Assembly (NCBI RefSeq): GCF_003428625.2
Contig: NZ_QVQT02000005.1
Span: 451,308-515,307 of the forward strand
DNA length: 64,000 bases
Source of the DNA: Paracidobacterium acidisoli
GTDB taxonomy: Bacteria; Acidobacteriota; Terriglobia; Terriglobales; Acidobacteriaceae
Direction: 5' to 3'
Of the stretch, positions 10,661-18,497 are shown in pieces; the first letter of the stretch is position 1, and each line of letters starts with the position of its first letter. The notes beneath the pieces are model-generated. The model saw only the letters and a program-made list of their open reading frames with translations, made no database searches and was not told where the DNA came from. The position numbers and the translations under genes are program-made.

Positions 10661-11887
10661 CTACATCTCCGAGCGCAGGGCCACAATCGGATCGAGCATG
10701 GCGGCCTTGCGTGCGGGATAGACTCCGAAGAAAATACCGACTCCGCCGGCTACGAAGAGCCCCAGCAGCACGGACCAAAGCTGAACAGAAGAGGGCCAGC
10801 CAATCGCATACGTAACGGCCTCGGCCACGCCTGCGCCACCGGCCACTCCAATCAGGCCGCCAACCAGAGACATCGTGGCTGATTCGATCAGAAACTGAAG
10901 CATCACATCGTTACGCCGCGCACCGAGCGCCTTGCGTACGCCAATCTCTCTCGTGCGCTCAGTAACCGAGACCAGCATGATGTTCATGATCACAACACCG
11001 CCAACCACCAGAGAGATCGAAGCAATTCCCACCACAACCGTGGCGAATGTCGTGGTCAGCTGTTTCCAGAGGCTAACGAAAGTGTCATTGGTCGAAATAG
11101 CAAAGCTGTCATCGGCGCCAGGCATATCGTGACGCCGGGCGCGCATCAGAGCGCGAACTTCATCGATGGCATTGTCCAGAGCCCCTGAAGCGGTACCTGC
11201 TTTCGCGTAGATGTCGACGCTCTGATGTTCGCCATGGGTGTGCATGTATGTGGAGAGAGGGATGTCCACATAATTGTCCTGGCTTTGTCCAAGCGTCTTG
11301 CCCATCCGCTCTCCGACACCAACGACGGTATAAATCTCGCCGTCAACCCGGATCTCTTTGCCTACAGGGTCGGTGTTGGGCAGCAGATTGTCCACAATGT
11401 CGTACCCGATAACTGCGACATGGGTGCCATGATCATCATCGGACGGAGTAAGCGACCGGCCCTGCACCACATTGAGGTTGGTCATCTCCGGCATGTTCGA
11501 TGTCCAGCCGTTAATCGATGTGTTCGTGCTCGACTGCTTGCCGGATACGACTTTGCCCGTACTCGATATCTGTGCCCCAATAAGAATGCAGCGCGTGCAG
11601 GTTTGCTCGAGGTATTGATAGTCCTCGAAGGTAATATCTTTGCGTTTCTGATATTTCAGGTAGTCTTCCCCACTGAAAATGACGGAAGGCATCTTCGTCA
11701 CAGTCAATGTGTCTGATCCGTATCCTGAAATCTTGGTGGCCACAAAACGATTCGCACCATTGACCAGAGTGATGACGGCGATGACAGACGCGACGCCGAT
11801 CACAACGCCAATCAGCGTGAGTACCGTACGCAGCTTGTTGGCCCACAAAGACTGAAGCGCGAGCCTGACCGCTTCTTTGAATTCCAT
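10661..11887 (-). CDS. MacB/FtsX-type ABC transporter permease (first of pair)
   Basis: A 408-residue paralogue of the next gene. It has helix 1 (TVLTLIGVVIGVASVIAVITL), a periplasmic MacB_PCD domain, and a C-terminal FtsX domain with MLVSVTERTREIGVRKALGARR and the ending ARKAAMLDPIVALRSEM. It is the first gene of the two-permease operon, and its start at ATG 11887 is preceded by a GAGGATCAGG-like region. Two different permeases side by side suggest a heterodimeric transporter. The matching MacB ATPase and membrane-fusion protein must be elsewhere or are lost. Confidence 0.92.
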   Translation of the reverse strand: MEFKEAVRLALQSLWANKLRTVLTLIGVVIGVASVIAVITLVNGANRFVATKISGYGSDTLTVTKMPSVIFSGEDYLKYQKRKDITFEDYQYLEQTCTRCILIGAQISSTGKVVSGKQSSTNTSINGWTSNMPEMTNLNVVQGRSLTPSDDDHGTHVAVIGYDIVDNLLPNTDPVGKEIRVDGEIYTVVGVGERMGKTLGQSQDNYVDIPLSTYMHTHGEHQSVDIYAKAGTASGALDNAIDEVRALMRARRHDMPGADDSFAISTNDTFVSLWKQLTTTFATVVVGIASISLVVGGVVIMNIMLVSVTERTREIGVRKALGARRNDVMLQFLIESATMSLVGGLIGVAGGAGVAEAVTYAIGWPSSVQLWSVLLGLFVAGGVGIFFGVYPARKAAMLDPIVALRSEM

Positions 11888-12094
11888 ACGGTGAGACGCC
11901 TGATCCTCGGAGGATTAGTTTATCCGGTTCCCGCCTGGACAGTTTCGATTTGTTCTGACCGGCGGTTATCCGCTGCGGATTGATTCCGCAGATCAGGAAT
12001 ACGCATTCTGAGGATCGGCGGTTCCGCAGTAGCCGAGTCTTTCTGAACGGTGAAAGCAAATCGTATAAAGTCGAAGACAGACTGTTAACCTGCC

Positions 12095-13165
12095 ATGTCT
12101 ATTGTTCTTCGCTCATTCTCCAAGATCAATCTTGGTCTTGCCATAGGTCCCACCCGCAGTGATGGTTTTCATCAACTGGCAACGCTCTACCAGACAATTG
12201 ACGCCCATGATCGGGTCAGGGTGGAAGCTGTTCCCGCCGACGCAACCCATATCGCTCTCACCTCCAGCGATGAACGTGTTCCCACCGATGCGCGCAATAC
12301 AGCCTGGAAAATTGCCGCTCTTGCGCTGAAAGAGTGGAATATTTCGGCTAAGGTACACATTCATATAGAAAAACGGCTCCCGGTACAGGGAGGGCTTGGC
12401 GCCGGTTCTGCGAATGCAGTTGCCGCGCTTATTGGCCTCGAGCGTGAGCTGGCGGCACACGGTATCCCTCCTCTGCCGGGAGCGAAAAAGAGAGATATTG
12501 CTGCAGGTGTCGGCTCGGACGTTCCGCTCTTTCTGGTGGGCGGCTCTGTTCTCGGGATGGGTAGAGGAGAGATTGTCTCTCCCCTGACCGATTTTCCGGT
12601 CATGGAATGCGTTCTGGCTTTGCCGGAAATCGGCGTCTCCACTCCTGAAGCTTTTCGCAACTGGGACCGGCTTCATCCCGGTTCCACCGCGGCTACGGCC
12701 GCAGATAATCCTTCATTGACCACATCGAGCGGGTCCTCTAAACTGGATACGTTGAGTCAGACTCTCACGGTAACACTTGGTGAGTCACACTCCTCCGGTG
12801 TCTTCTCTTTGGAGGAAGACCTGGCCGGGGATACGGGATCTCCATCGAGTATTTTTGATGGAGGGAAGAATCCGCTTTCCGCGCTTGTCCGAACCGGGAT
12901 TGAAAACGACTTCGAAGAAGTTGTCTTTCCTAAGTATCCCTTTCTCGGCGAAATCAGGCGCGTTCTTGCGTATTCTCTCCACCCGGAGCATGCGGCTCAT
13001 TATGCTGCACTTTCTGGTTCCGGATCGGCCCTGTTTGGGCTTTACGAAACTTCGGAAGCTGCAGAAGCTGCGGAAGTCCGGCTGGCAGAATTAGGAGTTC
13101 GATCGTTACGGGCAAAGACTTTACCCCGTGATCGCTACTGGCGCACCATGATTACAGAAAGCTGA
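12095..13165 (+). CDS. ispE: 4-diphosphocytidyl-2-C-methyl-D-erythritol kinase IspE
   Basis: A GHMP-family kinase of the MEP isoprenoid pathway that phosphorylates CDP-methylerythritol. The N-terminal SFSKINLGL holds catalytic Lys10. The ATP loop PVQGGLGAGSANAVA is at about 96-110, and GSDVPLFL with catalytic Asp142 follows. At 356 residues it is about 70 longer than usual. The excess is a Ser/Thr-rich segment between roughly residues 190 and 265, before the LVRTGIENDFE block. The C-terminal GHMP motif is ALSGSGSALFGLY. It heads a + strand block with tRNA-Gln, prs, rplY and pth, the order seen in many bacteria. Confidence 0.95.
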   Translation: MSIVLRSFSKINLGLAIGPTRSDGFHQLATLYQTIDAHDRVRVEAVPADATHIALTSSDERVPTDARNTAWKIAALALKEWNISAKVHIHIEKRLPVQGGLGAGSANAVAALIGLERELAAHGIPPLPGAKKRDIAAGVGSDVPLFLVGGSVLGMGRGEIVSPLTDFPVMECVLALPEIGVSTPEAFRNWDRLHPGSTAATAADNPSLTTSSGSSKLDTLSQTLTVTLGESHSSGVFSLEEDLAGDTGSPSSIFDGGKNPLSALVRTGIENDFEEVVFPKYPFLGEIRRVLAYSLHPEHAAHYAALSGSGSALFGLYETSEAAEAAEVRLAELGVRSLRAKTLPRDRYWRTMITES

Positions 13166-13207
13166 GAAGCTTCTCTGGGTAATCGTTTGGAGTGGAAGGT
13201 CAATTAC

Positions 13208-13281
13208 TGGGCGATCGACTAACGGTAGGTCAAGTGCCTTTGGAGCACTTTGTCCAGGTTCGAATCCTGGTCGCCCAGCCA
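13208..13281 (+). tRNA. tRNA-Gln (TTG)
   Basis: A 74-nt cloverleaf with encoded CCA. The acceptor stem TGGGCGA/TCGCCCA closes perfectly with discriminator G. The anticodon arm is AAGTGC-CTTTGGA-GCACTT, giving anticodon TTG (reads CAA). The T arm CCAGG-TTCGAATCC-TGG is canonical. It lies between ispE and prs in the same orientation. Confidence 0.96.
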
Positions 13282-13410
13282 AAAGGCTGAAATTGCATTT
13301 GTGGGCCGGATAAACATATCCGACAGGCGCAGGCAGGAAAATACCGGCGATTGTTATCGCCGGATAACGAAGATGCAGGGCAACCAGGAAAACCAGCCTG
13401 GGAGGATCTT

Positions 13411-14478
13411 GTGAAGAATGAATCGGCGGAAGAGGTATCAGCAGAGCTGGCGAGCACAACTCACATACCGGTGGCGGACAGTAATGGCAGCCGTCCAAGG
13501 CAGGCAGCGGAGCGCAGGCGTTCCCGGGGATTGGCCGAAGACAAGCATTTCAGAATATTTTCCGGCAGCGCAAACCGCGCTTTGGCTCTTGAAATCTGTA
13601 AGCACATTGGTGTGCCGCTGGGTGAGACCCGAATGCAGCGTTTTGCGGATGGAGAGGTGTATTTCCAGCTGCTCGAAAATGTTCGCGGAGCAGATGTTTT
13701 TGTCGTGCAGCCTACCTGCAATCCGGTCGACCAGCATCTGGTGGAGTTGCTCATTATGATCGATGCGCTCAAGCGAGCTTCGGCCGGCAGAATCACGGTT
13801 GTCGTGCCCTACTACGGTTATGCTCGGCAGGATCGCAAGGATCGTCCACGTGTGGCGATTTCCTCCAAGCTCGTTGCCGACCTGTTAACCACGGCCGGGG
13901 CTAATCGCGCTTTGTTTATGGACCTGCATGCGGCACAGATTCAGGGTTTTTTTAATATTCCCGTGGATCATATGTTTGCAAGTCCCGTCATGGTGAGTTA
14001 TTTCCGGGAATTGAATCTTCCAAATCTCACCGTCGTTTCGCCGGATGCAGGAGGAGTAGAGCGGGCACGTTTCTTCGCAACCAAAATGGGAGCCCCGCTG
14101 GCTATCGTGGACAAGCGCCGCACCGACATTAATGTAACTGAAGTGATGCACGTCATCGGTGATGTTAAGGGCCGCACCTGCCTCATCATTGATGACATTG
14201 TGGATACTGCCGGCACTCTGGTTAAGACAGTCGATGCACTGCTCGAACAGGGTGCAACAAAAGTATTTGCATGTGCTTCTCATCCGGTTTTGTCCGGTCC
14301 GGCAGTTGAACGCATTGCCAATTCCAGATTGGAGGAGTTGGTCGTGACTGACTCGATTCCTCTGGCCGAGGAAGCAGAGAAGACAGGGAAGATTAAAGTT
14401 CGTTCCGTATCAGGTTTGCTGGCAGCGACCATTGAGAGTATTCATATGGAAACCAGTGTCAGCTCCCTGTTCAACTGA
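13411..14478 (+). CDS. prs: Ribose-phosphate pyrophosphokinase Prs
   Basis: Makes PRPP from ribose 5-phosphate and ATP. Family motifs are FSGSANRALALEI, RFADGEVYFQ, VVVPYYGYARQDRK (ATP flexible loop), DLHAAQIQGFF, and the PRPP loop LIIDDIVDTAGTL. I chose the GTG at 13411 because GGAGG stands 5 nt upstream. The longer frame from 13351 opens with TTG and has no ribosome site. Even so the protein (355 residues) has a polar N-terminal extension of about 40 residues rich in Ser, Arg and Glu before the conserved domain (KHFRIFSGSAN). It is followed by rplY and pth, a common gene order. Confidence 0.95.
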   Translation: MKNESAEEVSAELASTTHIPVADSNGSRPRQAAERRRSRGLAEDKHFRIFSGSANRALALEICKHIGVPLGETRMQRFADGEVYFQLLENVRGADVFVVQPTCNPVDQHLVELLIMIDALKRASAGRITVVVPYYGYARQDRKDRPRVAISSKLVADLLTTAGANRALFMDLHAAQIQGFFNIPVDHMFASPVMVSYFRELNLPNLTVVSPDAGGVERARFFATKMGAPLAIVDKRRTDINVTEVMHVIGDVKGRTCLIIDDIVDTAGTLVKTVDALLEQGATKVFACASHPVLSGPAVERIANSRLEELVVTDSIPLAEEAEKTGKIKVRSVSGLLAATIESIHMETSVSSLFN

Positions 14479-14661
14479 TGCGGAAGTAGTACGTTGACGT
14501 TGATAAATTTTGTTTAGGCTCGGGTAAGACCGGGAATCTCAAAACTGCGGTGCAAGCCGCAAATAACGGAACCACTGGTTCAGAAAAGGGAGCGGGAAAC
14601 AGGAACAGGAGGATTGGTAAAGTACCTGTCTCTGCTATGCCGTGCCCGAAGGAAAAGACAA

Positions 14662-15342
14662 ATGATTGCACAGGAAGTTGTAACGGCCACCCCTCGCGAA
14701 GGCAAATTTAACAAGAACGCAGCCCGCCGCGTACGGGTCGCTGGCAAAATACCGGCGGTTGTATATGGAGCTGCAGAGCCTTCAGTGGCGATAGCCGTCG
14801 ACCCAAAGCAGATTCAGCGCATTTTGCATTCAGAGTCAGGTCACAACTCGATTTTTGACCTGGAAATTGCTGGCTCTCCAGCCAAAACAAAGGCAATGAT
14901 TGTTGACTGGCAGTACGAGCCGATTAAGGGCACACTCATGCATATCGACCTGAAGCGTATTGCCCTCGATAAGGCAATTCGGGTGGAAGTGCCGATCCAG
15001 CTCACCGGAACGCCGGTAGGCGTCAAGACGCAGGGAGGCATTCTCGATCAAGTGCTTCGTGAGGTCGAGATTGAGTGCCTGCCCGGCGACATCCCCAGCC
15101 ACATCGATGTGGATGTTTCGAATCTTGCATTCGGTGATGTGCTGCGCGTTGCAGATTTACCCCATACCGGAAGTTTGAAATTTGTCAGCGATGAGAACAG
15201 CACGGTGGCGCACGTTATTGCTGTTAAGGAAGAAGCGGCACCAGCTGCCGAGGCGGCAGCAGCTCCTGCTGAGCCCGAGGTAGTGAAGAAGGGTAAGCAG
15301 GAAACGGCTGAAGCGCCTGCTGATAAAGGCGGCAAAAAGTAA
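14662..15342 (+). CDS. rplY: 50S ribosomal protein L25/general stress protein Ctc
   Basis: Binds 5S rRNA in the large subunit. The L25 domain is residues about 1-95 (ARRVRVAGKIPAVVYG, then AMIVDWQYEPIKGTLMHIDL). The Ctc-type C-terminal beta domain follows (VPIQLTGTPVGVKTQGGILDQ...DIPSHIDVDVSNL), ending in an Ala/Glu/Lys-rich tail. The start is ATG 14662 with GAAGGA upstream; an in-frame TTG at 14614 is less likely. The 180-nt leader contains two small stems (GCGG...CCGC and GAACC...GGTTC) that could be regulatory. The stop codon is directly followed by the pth start. Confidence 0.95.
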   Translation: MIAQEVVTATPREGKFNKNAARRVRVAGKIPAVVYGAAEPSVAIAVDPKQIQRILHSESGHNSIFDLEIAGSPAKTKAMIVDWQYEPIKGTLMHIDLKRIALDKAIRVEVPIQLTGTPVGVKTQGGILDQVLREVEIECLPGDIPSHIDVDVSNLAFGDVLRVADLPHTGSLKFVSDENSTVAHVIAVKEEAAPAAEAAAAPAEPEVVKKGKQETAEAPADKGGKK

Positions 15343-15978
15343 GTGCACGCCGGGATCGAAGAGAGCAGCCGGGATGTGTTTCTGGTGGTGGGGCTTGGTA
15401 ATCCGGGAATTGAATACCAGTTCACCCCCCATAATGCTGGCTTTCTTGCGATCGATCGCATTGCCGGTGAGTACAGCGTGGCAGTAGCGAACCGCCGCTG
15501 CCGCGCTCTTACCGGAAAGGTGCGAATGGCGGGCCGTGAGGTCATTCTGGCGAAGCCGGAGACTTTTATGAACCTTAGCGGAGTTTCTGTTGGTGCCCTC
15601 GTCGACGAATTCGATGTGGATTCCTCAAGAAATCTGCTGGTGATGTACGACGAACTGGATTTACCGCTTGGGGCATTGCGCGTGAAGCAGCGCGGCAGTC
15701 CGGCGGGTCATAACGGAGCGAGGTCTGTTTCATCTGTTCTTGGTGGTGGTGACTGGCCTCGTATCCGGATTGGCGTGGGGCCGGAAGAAGGAGTACGGGA
15801 AGATGCTTTCCGACGCGGGAAAGATTATCTTCTGACGCCGATGAGTAAACGGGATCTGGCAGCGCTGGACTCGGTTCTTGATCGAACCGTGCAGGCAGTG
15901 CGGCTTGTTGTGGAGCAGGGTGTGAGTGTTGCCATGAATGAATTCAACCGCCGTGACCAGAATGGTCAGGTGGAGTAG
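15343..15978 (+). CDS. pth: Peptidyl-tRNA hydrolase Pth
   Basis: Releases tRNA from prematurely dropped peptidyl-tRNA. The 211-residue protein shows FLVVGLGNPGIEYQFTPHNAGF (catalytic His in PHNAGF), KPETFMNLSG (conserved Asn) and VMYDELDLPLG (conserved Asp), followed by GSPAGHNGARSV. The start is GTG at 15343, placed immediately after the rplY stop codon with no gap, so the two are probably translationally coupled. It has a short N-terminal extension before the family start. Confidence 0.96.
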   Translation: MHAGIEESSRDVFLVVGLGNPGIEYQFTPHNAGFLAIDRIAGEYSVAVANRRCRALTGKVRMAGREVILAKPETFMNLSGVSVGALVDEFDVDSSRNLLVMYDELDLPLGALRVKQRGSPAGHNGARSVSSVLGGGDWPRIRIGVGPEEGVREDAFRRGKDYLLTPMSKRDLAALDSVLDRTVQAVRLVVEQGVSVAMNEFNRRDQNGQVE

Positions 15979-16061
15979 TAAAGGGCAAGTTACAGGGCAG
16001 AAAATTCAGACTGACCAGAACTGCAGACAGCAGTTGTGGCGGCTACGAAAAGAGAAGCAAA

Positions 16062-16484
16062 ATGGAACGTTTCTACGAAGTAATGTTTATCGTCCGTCCC
16101 GACATCGAGGATGAGGAGCTTGACAAGCTGATCGCGGGCCTGGAGCAGACAGTGGTAAATGGTGGCGGAGTGGTCCGCTCTACCGAAAAGCTGGGACGCC
16201 GCAAGCTCGCATATCTGGTTCGCAAGTTCAGTGATGGCAATTATGTGCTGCTCACGATCGATGCCGATGGCGCACTCGTTCATGAAGTTGAACGCCGTCT
16301 TCGCGTTTCAGAGCCGGTGATCAAGTTTATTACCGTGCGTATGGACGAGGAAGAAAAACGCATTGGCAAGATCAAGGCAATTCGCGCGACGCGCAGGAAG
16401 CTCAGCGCAATTGCTCCGGCAGCTCCGGTAGTAGACGCGGTGGAGAGCTCCCCGGTCGCCGAAGTAACTCCGGCCAGTGCTTAA
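16062..16484 (+). CDS. rpsF: 30S ribosomal protein S6
   Basis: A 140-residue small-subunit protein that pairs with S18. It opens MERFYEVMFIVRPDIEDEEL, with RKLAYLVRKFSDGNYVLLTID in the middle and VSEPVIKFITVRMDE near residue 90. The Ala/Pro-rich C-terminal tail is longer than in E. coli S6 lacking Glu extension. It is first of the rpsF-rpsR-rplI set, 83 bp after pth. Confidence 0.97.
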   Translation: MERFYEVMFIVRPDIEDEELDKLIAGLEQTVVNGGGVVRSTEKLGRRKLAYLVRKFSDGNYVLLTIDADGALVHEVERRLRVSEPVIKFITVRMDEEEKRIGKIKAIRATRRKLSAIAPAAPVVDAVESSPVAEVTPASA

Positions 16485-16568
16485 AACATTGCAGGAATCT
16501 CCGGCGTGCAGCCGGACATGAAAATATATCTTCGCAATCAGATTGTTGCGAAAAAGGACAGGAATCAC

Positions 16569-16919
16569 ATGGCTGATGAAACAACGATACAACGTGCTCC
16601 CGAGGGTGGAGCTTCCTCTTCAGGTGCTGGACCTCGTACAGGTGGGCATGGTGGACCGCGCGCTGGTGGCCCCGGCAACGCTGGAGGGCAGGGCGGCCGC
16701 AAATTCTTCCGTCGGAAGAAGGTTTGTAAGTTCTGCACCGAGAAGATCGACGCGATTCCTTACCGTGATGTGCGTCTGCTTCAGCAGTTCGTCGCTGAGC
16801 GTGGCAAGATCGTACCTCGTCGACTGACTGGTGTCTGCACGACACATCAGCGCAGGCTCACGAAAGCGATCAAGCAGGCACGTAATATCGCTCTGCTTCC
16901 TTTCGCAGCACGTTACTAA
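16569..16919 (+). CDS. rpsR: 30S ribosomal protein S18
   Basis: A 116-residue S18. The start is ATG 16569, which follows AAAGGACAGGAA. The upstream in-frame ATG at 16506 gives a non-homologous leader. The N-terminus is a Gly/Pro-rich extension of about 40 residues ([16 protein letters not shown]). The conserved core is RRKKVCKFC...[16 protein letters not shown], then [27 protein letters not shown]. Cysteines in CKFC and the GVC motif suggest the zinc-binding form. Confidence 0.96.
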   Translation: MADETTIQRAPEGGASSSGAGPRTGGHGGPRAGGPGNAGGQGGRKFFRRKKVCKFCTEKIDAIPYRDVRLLQQFVAERGKIVPRRLTGVCTTHQRRLTKAIKQARNIALLPFAARY

Positions 16920-17019
16920 ACGCTGGGCGAAAAGAACCACGCATAACCGGGAGAAAGAGCTCAGGGTTTCTCGATTGCCTCAGAGCTCATCGTTCTTCCT
17001 CGATTTTTCGGAGATGCAA

Positions 17020-17478
17020 ATGGAAGTCATTCTGAAAGAAGACGTATCAAATCTCGGTCATCGCGGCGACGTGGTGAAGGTCGCCGATGGGTACGGTCGC
17101 AATTATTTATTGCCAAAAAAACTTGCTCTGGAAGCCACAGCAGCGAATAAATCAGTTGTCGAGCAGATGAAAGAGTCTGCTGTTCGCAGGTCGGCAAAGG
17201 AGAAGGGGGAAGCGGAACAGCTTCTCACTCTGCTTAATGATGTTGCACTTGTGTTTGAACGGCGGGTAGGCGAGAATGAGCATCTTTTTGGCTCAGTTAC
17301 CTCGTCCGATATTGCTCATCAGCTTGAAGAAAAGGGATTCAATATCGATCGCCGGAAGGTGCAACTCGATGAACCGTTGAAATCGGTGGGAGAGTTCCAC
17401 ATTCCGGTTAAACTTCATCGCGAAGTGACGGCGCATATCAAGGTTACCGTTAAAGGCGAAGAGAAAGCCGAAGCTTAG
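17020..17478 (+). CDS. rplI: 50S ribosomal protein L9
   Basis: A 152-residue L9. The N-domain is MEVILKEDVSNLGHRGDVV and VADGYGRNYLLPKKLA, followed by the long connecting helix (about 45-75) and a C-domain with LFGSVTSSDIA and VKLHREVTAHIKVTV. The start is ATG 17020 with GGAG about 6 nt upstream, within a longer open frame that begins inside rpsR and is not credible. Last gene of the set, directly followed by a terminator. Confidence 0.96.
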   Translation: MEVILKEDVSNLGHRGDVVKVADGYGRNYLLPKKLALEATAANKSVVEQMKESAVRRSAKEKGEAEQLLTLLNDVALVFERRVGENEHLFGSVTSSDIAHQLEEKGFNIDRRKVQLDEPLKSVGEFHIPVKLHREVTAHIKVTVKGEEKAEA

Positions 17479-17493
17479 TAAGTAAAAGATCGG

Positions 17494-17528
17494 AAAATGC
17501 GGGGCGATGGACCATCGCTCCGCATTTT
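17494..17528 (+). terminator. Terminator after rplI
   Basis: AAAATGCGG-GGCGATG / CATCGC-CCGCATTTT inverted repeat with a small loop, ending in TTTTCATTT. It lies 16 bp after the rplI stop and fits a rho-independent terminator for the ribosomal protein operon. Confidence 0.8.
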
Positions 17529-17909
17529 CATTTCCAACCCTCATCGTTCGTGCGCATTGATTCAAAGCGTGATTCGTATTTTCTGCTGCTCAAAGATGCC
17601 CTTTCAGGCACGTAAGATCAGCCTCCCGACTTTCCACAGGATTTCGCTGATGCACTGCTGCCCGTCCTCACAGATACTTCAAAAACCATGAAAATTGATT
17701 GTGAGCGTCCTTGGTCCACGCAAACGGCCATTTTTGCAAGGTGCGGCAGATATTTTGAGGAATGGCATCCCTTATAAGATTTGTTAACAAGTCGAAGGCA
17801 TGCCGGGGTACTATGCTGTGGCGGGAAAATTATGCTTCAGAGCTTCCGCAAACCACAGTCGGAGATCGACTCGAGATCAGAAAAGTACTGCTCATTGCAG
17901 TATCTGAGT
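17529..17909. other. Intergenic region before redoxin gene (about 380 bp)
   Basis: No supported gene. It holds the upstream region of the redoxin/copper monooxygenase pair, including alternative in-frame starts at 17781 and 17832 for the redoxin. No recognisable RNA motif. Confidence 0.5.
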
Positions 17910-18497
17910 ATGAAAAGATCTGTGTGGAAGCGAGCAGCATGGATCATCTTTGTTTCACTGTACTGCTCAGGATCTCCTGCGATCGCCGTCAATCAGTTCG
18001 GCGTAGACCTTAATGGTCGCCCCATAAACAATCTCATGTCTGCGGGCACGCATGCAGTTGTGTTGCTTTTCGTTGCATCAGATTGCCCCATCGCAAATCG
18101 ATATATTCCGGAAATCAAGCGTCTGAATCGGGAACTCGGTACGGCCAGCGTACGTTTCTGGTGGGTCTATCCCAATCCCCAGGACACAATGAACGTGGTC
18201 CGGCAGCATCAGAAGCAATTCGGCATTCCGGGCGACGCGGTATTGGATATTCATCAGCAGCTAACCCACATGGCTCGTGCAACAATCACGCCGGAAGCAG
18301 CGGTATTTGTTCCTGACGGAGCAGGAATGCGCGAGGTATATCTCGGACGCATTGATGATCGATATCTGGCGCTGGATAAGGAACGTCCTCATGCATTGCA
18401 ACATGATCTGGAGCGAGCCATTCAAGCCGCCCTGGGCCACGAACAGATACCCCAGCCGAACGGTCCACCAATCGGGTGTTCCATCGTACCTCGTTAA
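17910..18497 (+). CDS. Exported thioredoxin-fold redoxin
   Basis: A 195-residue thioredoxin-like protein (AhpC/TSA-type) with an N-terminal export signal (MKRSVWKRAAWIIFVSLYCS...AIA). The fold core is HAVVLLFVASDCPIANRYIPEIKRLN with a single Cys where thioredoxins have CxxC, so classical disulfide exchange is unlikely. TPEAAVFVPDG and YLGRIDDRY mark the cis-Pro and later strands. The start is uncertain; the ATG at 17910 gives a clean signal peptide, and in-frame ATGs at 17832 and 17781 are possible. Its stop TAA overlaps the ATG of the next gene (TAATG), so the two are coupled. In other bacteria similar redoxins accompany or are fused to copper monooxygenase modules. Confidence 0.8.
   Translation: MKRSVWKRAAWIIFVSLYCSGSPAIAVNQFGVDLNGRPINNLMSAGTHAVVLLFVASDCPIANRYIPEIKRLNRELGTASVRFWWVYPNPQDTMNVVRQHQKQFGIPGDAVLDIHQQLTHMARATITPEAAVFVPDGAGMREVYLGRIDDRYLALDKERPHALQHDLERAIQAALGHEQIPQPNGPPIGCSIVPR

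Noticed and set aside
14479..14661. Ribosomal-protein leader regulating rplY
   Set aside because: Small stems are present, but no known L25 leader motif is recognisable; left as a note in the gene entry.
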